Positions 63,031 through 64,000 of a DNA stretch of 64,000 nucleotides are shown here, one piece after another. The DNA comes from Actinocorallia herbida. Its GTDB lineage: Bacteria > Actinomycetota > Actinomycetes > Streptosporangiales > Streptosporangiaceae. Location: assembly GCF_003751225.1 (NCBI RefSeq), contig NZ_RJKE01000001.1, forward strand, positions 8,680,001 through 8,744,000, read 5' to 3'. Position 1 is the first letter of the stretch. Every line of letters starts with the position of its first letter. A program made the translations under genes and the position numbers. Below the pieces are notes generated by a model, which was given only the letters and a program-made list of their open reading frames with translations, made no database searches and was not told where the DNA came from.

Positions 63031-64000
63031 ATGAGCCGTCGCACCTTGATGTGGGCAGCCGCCGCCCTCGGCGCCGCCACCGCCGGAGCCGGCGTCGCGG
63101 GCGCCGCAGCCCAGCGGCACGCCGCCCGCCGTCTCGCCCTGCGCCCCGACCCGTACGCCGGCGAGCCGCTCGGCGGCCGCCGCGGCGCCCCGGTGCGGGT
63201 CACCGCCGACGACGGGACGGTCCTGCACGCCGAGATCGACAACCCCGACCGCGACGACGTCGCGATCGTCTTCTGCCACGGGTGGACCCTCACCGGGGAC
63301 TCCTGGCACTTCCAGCGCGAGGCCCTCCAGGACGCGGGCCGGGTCGTCGTCTGGGACCAGCGCGGCCACGGCAGGTCCGAATCGGCCGCGCACGGCACCT
63401 ATGGGCTGCCCCAGCTCGGCCACGACCTGCGCGCGGTGATCGACGCGACGGTGCCCGAGCACACCCCGGTCGTCCTCGTCGGGCACTCGATGGGCGGCAT
63501 GACGATCATGCGCTTCGCCGACGCCTACCCCGAGCTGATCGGCTCCAGGATCAAGGGCGCGGCCCTGGTCTGCACCTCCAGCGGCGGCCTCGGCGAGGTC
63601 ACCCTCGGCCTCCCCGCCGTCCTCGCCCGGGTCAGCCGCCGGGTCCTGCCCGCCGGCCTGCGCGCCGCCACCCCGCGCGTCCTGCCCTTCGAGGGCCTGC
63701 GCAAGCGCGGCCGCACCGCCTCCCTGATCGTCGAGGACCTCCTCGCCTTCGGCCCCGACGCCAGCCCCACGGCGGTCCGCTTCGCGGAGGAGATGATGGC
63801 CGCCACCCGCCTGGACGCCCTCACCGGCTTCCTCCACTCCATGCTCACCACCTCCGAGATCTCCCCCTGCACCCCCCTCGCCGACATCGAGACCCTGATC
63901 GTCGCCGCCGAGAACGACCGCCTCACCCCCGTCGAGCACAGCCTCACCATCGCCACCAAGTGCCCCAAGGCCCGCCTCGAGGTCATCCCCACCGCCGGTC
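63031..64000 (+). CDS. Alpha/beta hydrolase, 3' truncated by the window end
   Basis: The frame is open to the window edge (323 codons visible). ATG 63031 has a strong AGAGGAGG ribosome-binding site. The N-terminus (SRRTLMWAAAALGAATAGA) resembles a twin-arginine-like signal or membrane anchor, but the usual RRxFL motif is imperfect. Hydrolase motifs: VFCHGWTLTGDSWHFQ (oxyanion region), VVVWDQRGHGRS and nucleophile GHSMGGMT; the acid-region AAENDRLTPVEHS precedes the edge. The catalytic His would lie just outside. Substrate unknown. A TATAAC element at 63001 may be its -10 box. Confidence 0.85.
   Translation, partial: MSRRTLMWAAAALGAATAGAGVAGAAAQRHAARRLALRPDPYAGEPLGGRRGAPVRVTADDGTVLHAEIDNPDRDDVAIVFCHGWTLTGDSWHFQREALQDAGRVVVWDQRGHGRSESAAHGTYGLPQLGHDLRAVIDATVPEHTPVVLVGHSMGGMTIMRFADAYPELIGSRIKGAALVCTSSGGLGEVTLGLPAVLARVSRRVLPAGLRAATPRVLPFEGLRKRGRTASLIVEDLLAFGPDASPTAVRFAEEMMAATRLDALTGFLHSMLTTSEISPCTPLADIETLIVAAENDRLTPVEHSLTIATKCPKARLEVIPTAG

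Overview
This is 64 kb of very GC-rich actinomycete chromosome. The pointers are dense overlapping operons with many GTG starts, menaquinone-dependent respiration, a BldC regulator, a BldN-like sigma factor and an actinobacterial NuoA-N operon. The core gene order matches, from memory, two blocks of Mycobacterium tuberculosis: hemL to ccsB (Rv0524-Rv0529), and proC / excisionase-like gene / 32-residue basic gene / epimerase / acyltransferase / serB-like phosphatase / glutaredoxin / hemACDB (Rv0498-Rv0512). The sporulation regulators exclude a mycobacterium. A sporulating actinomycete of the Streptosporangiales/Thermomonosporaceae or Streptomyces type is likely; the family is a guess. No rRNA, tRNA, CRISPR array, insertion sequence or phage was seen, so this is mostly conserved chromosome with accessory patches.

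Layout. 1-10.3 kb is accessory: a truncated CocE-type hydrolase/ABC ATPase fusion with its permease, an unassigned 33-codon gene, a secreted phytase-like esterase, a lipoprotein, an F420-reductase-like enzyme opposite an HxlR regulator, CsbD, a strip of decayed gene fragments (7.27-7.9 kb), msrA, rarD and a secreted C39-like peptidase. 10.4-26.7 kb (minus strand) is one tight operon, nuoA to nuoN, ending in a long-chain polyprenyl diphosphate synthase. 26.8-29.1 kb is a quinone unit: DUF4229 protein, ubiE/menG and menJ. 29.2-32.8 kb holds an SDR oxidoreductase, a serine/threonine dehydratase, bldC, and a two-gene unit of an anthrax-lethal-factor-like zinc peptidase and a small acidic protein. 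32.8-38.7 kb is hemL, a phosphatase and the system II cytochrome c maturation genes resA-ccdA-resB-ccsB. 38.9-40.5 kb is a membrane protein kinase homologue with several catalytic residues replaced. 40.7-46.9 kb is rex-hemA-hemC-cobA/hemD-hemB followed by a primase-polymerase-like gene. 47-55 kb carries glutaredoxin, a membrane/ABM-domain fusion, a BldN-like sigma factor, HAD phosphatase, acyltransferase, epimerase, a 32-residue ribosomal-type protein, an excisionase-like regulator, a phosphatase and acuC. 55-64 kb carries a lipase-type hydrolase, a MacAB-like exporter, proC, proline dehydrogenase, a TIM-barrel isomerase, a methyltransferase and a truncated hydrolase.

How it works together. 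Most of the window builds and tunes the respiratory chain: Complex I, the menaquinone tail, ring methylation and tail reduction, haem synthesis and cytochrome c assembly. The NADH sensor Rex is encoded here. A perfect match to the published Rex operator lies in front of menJ, a near match in front of rex-hemACDB and a weak one in front of nuoA. This suggests, but does not prove, that one redox sensor coordinates haem, quinone-tail saturation and Complex I. The other leads are the degenerate kinase, the lethal-factor-like peptidase pair, the hydrolase/ABC fusion, the membrane/ABM fusion and several unassigned palindromic operators.
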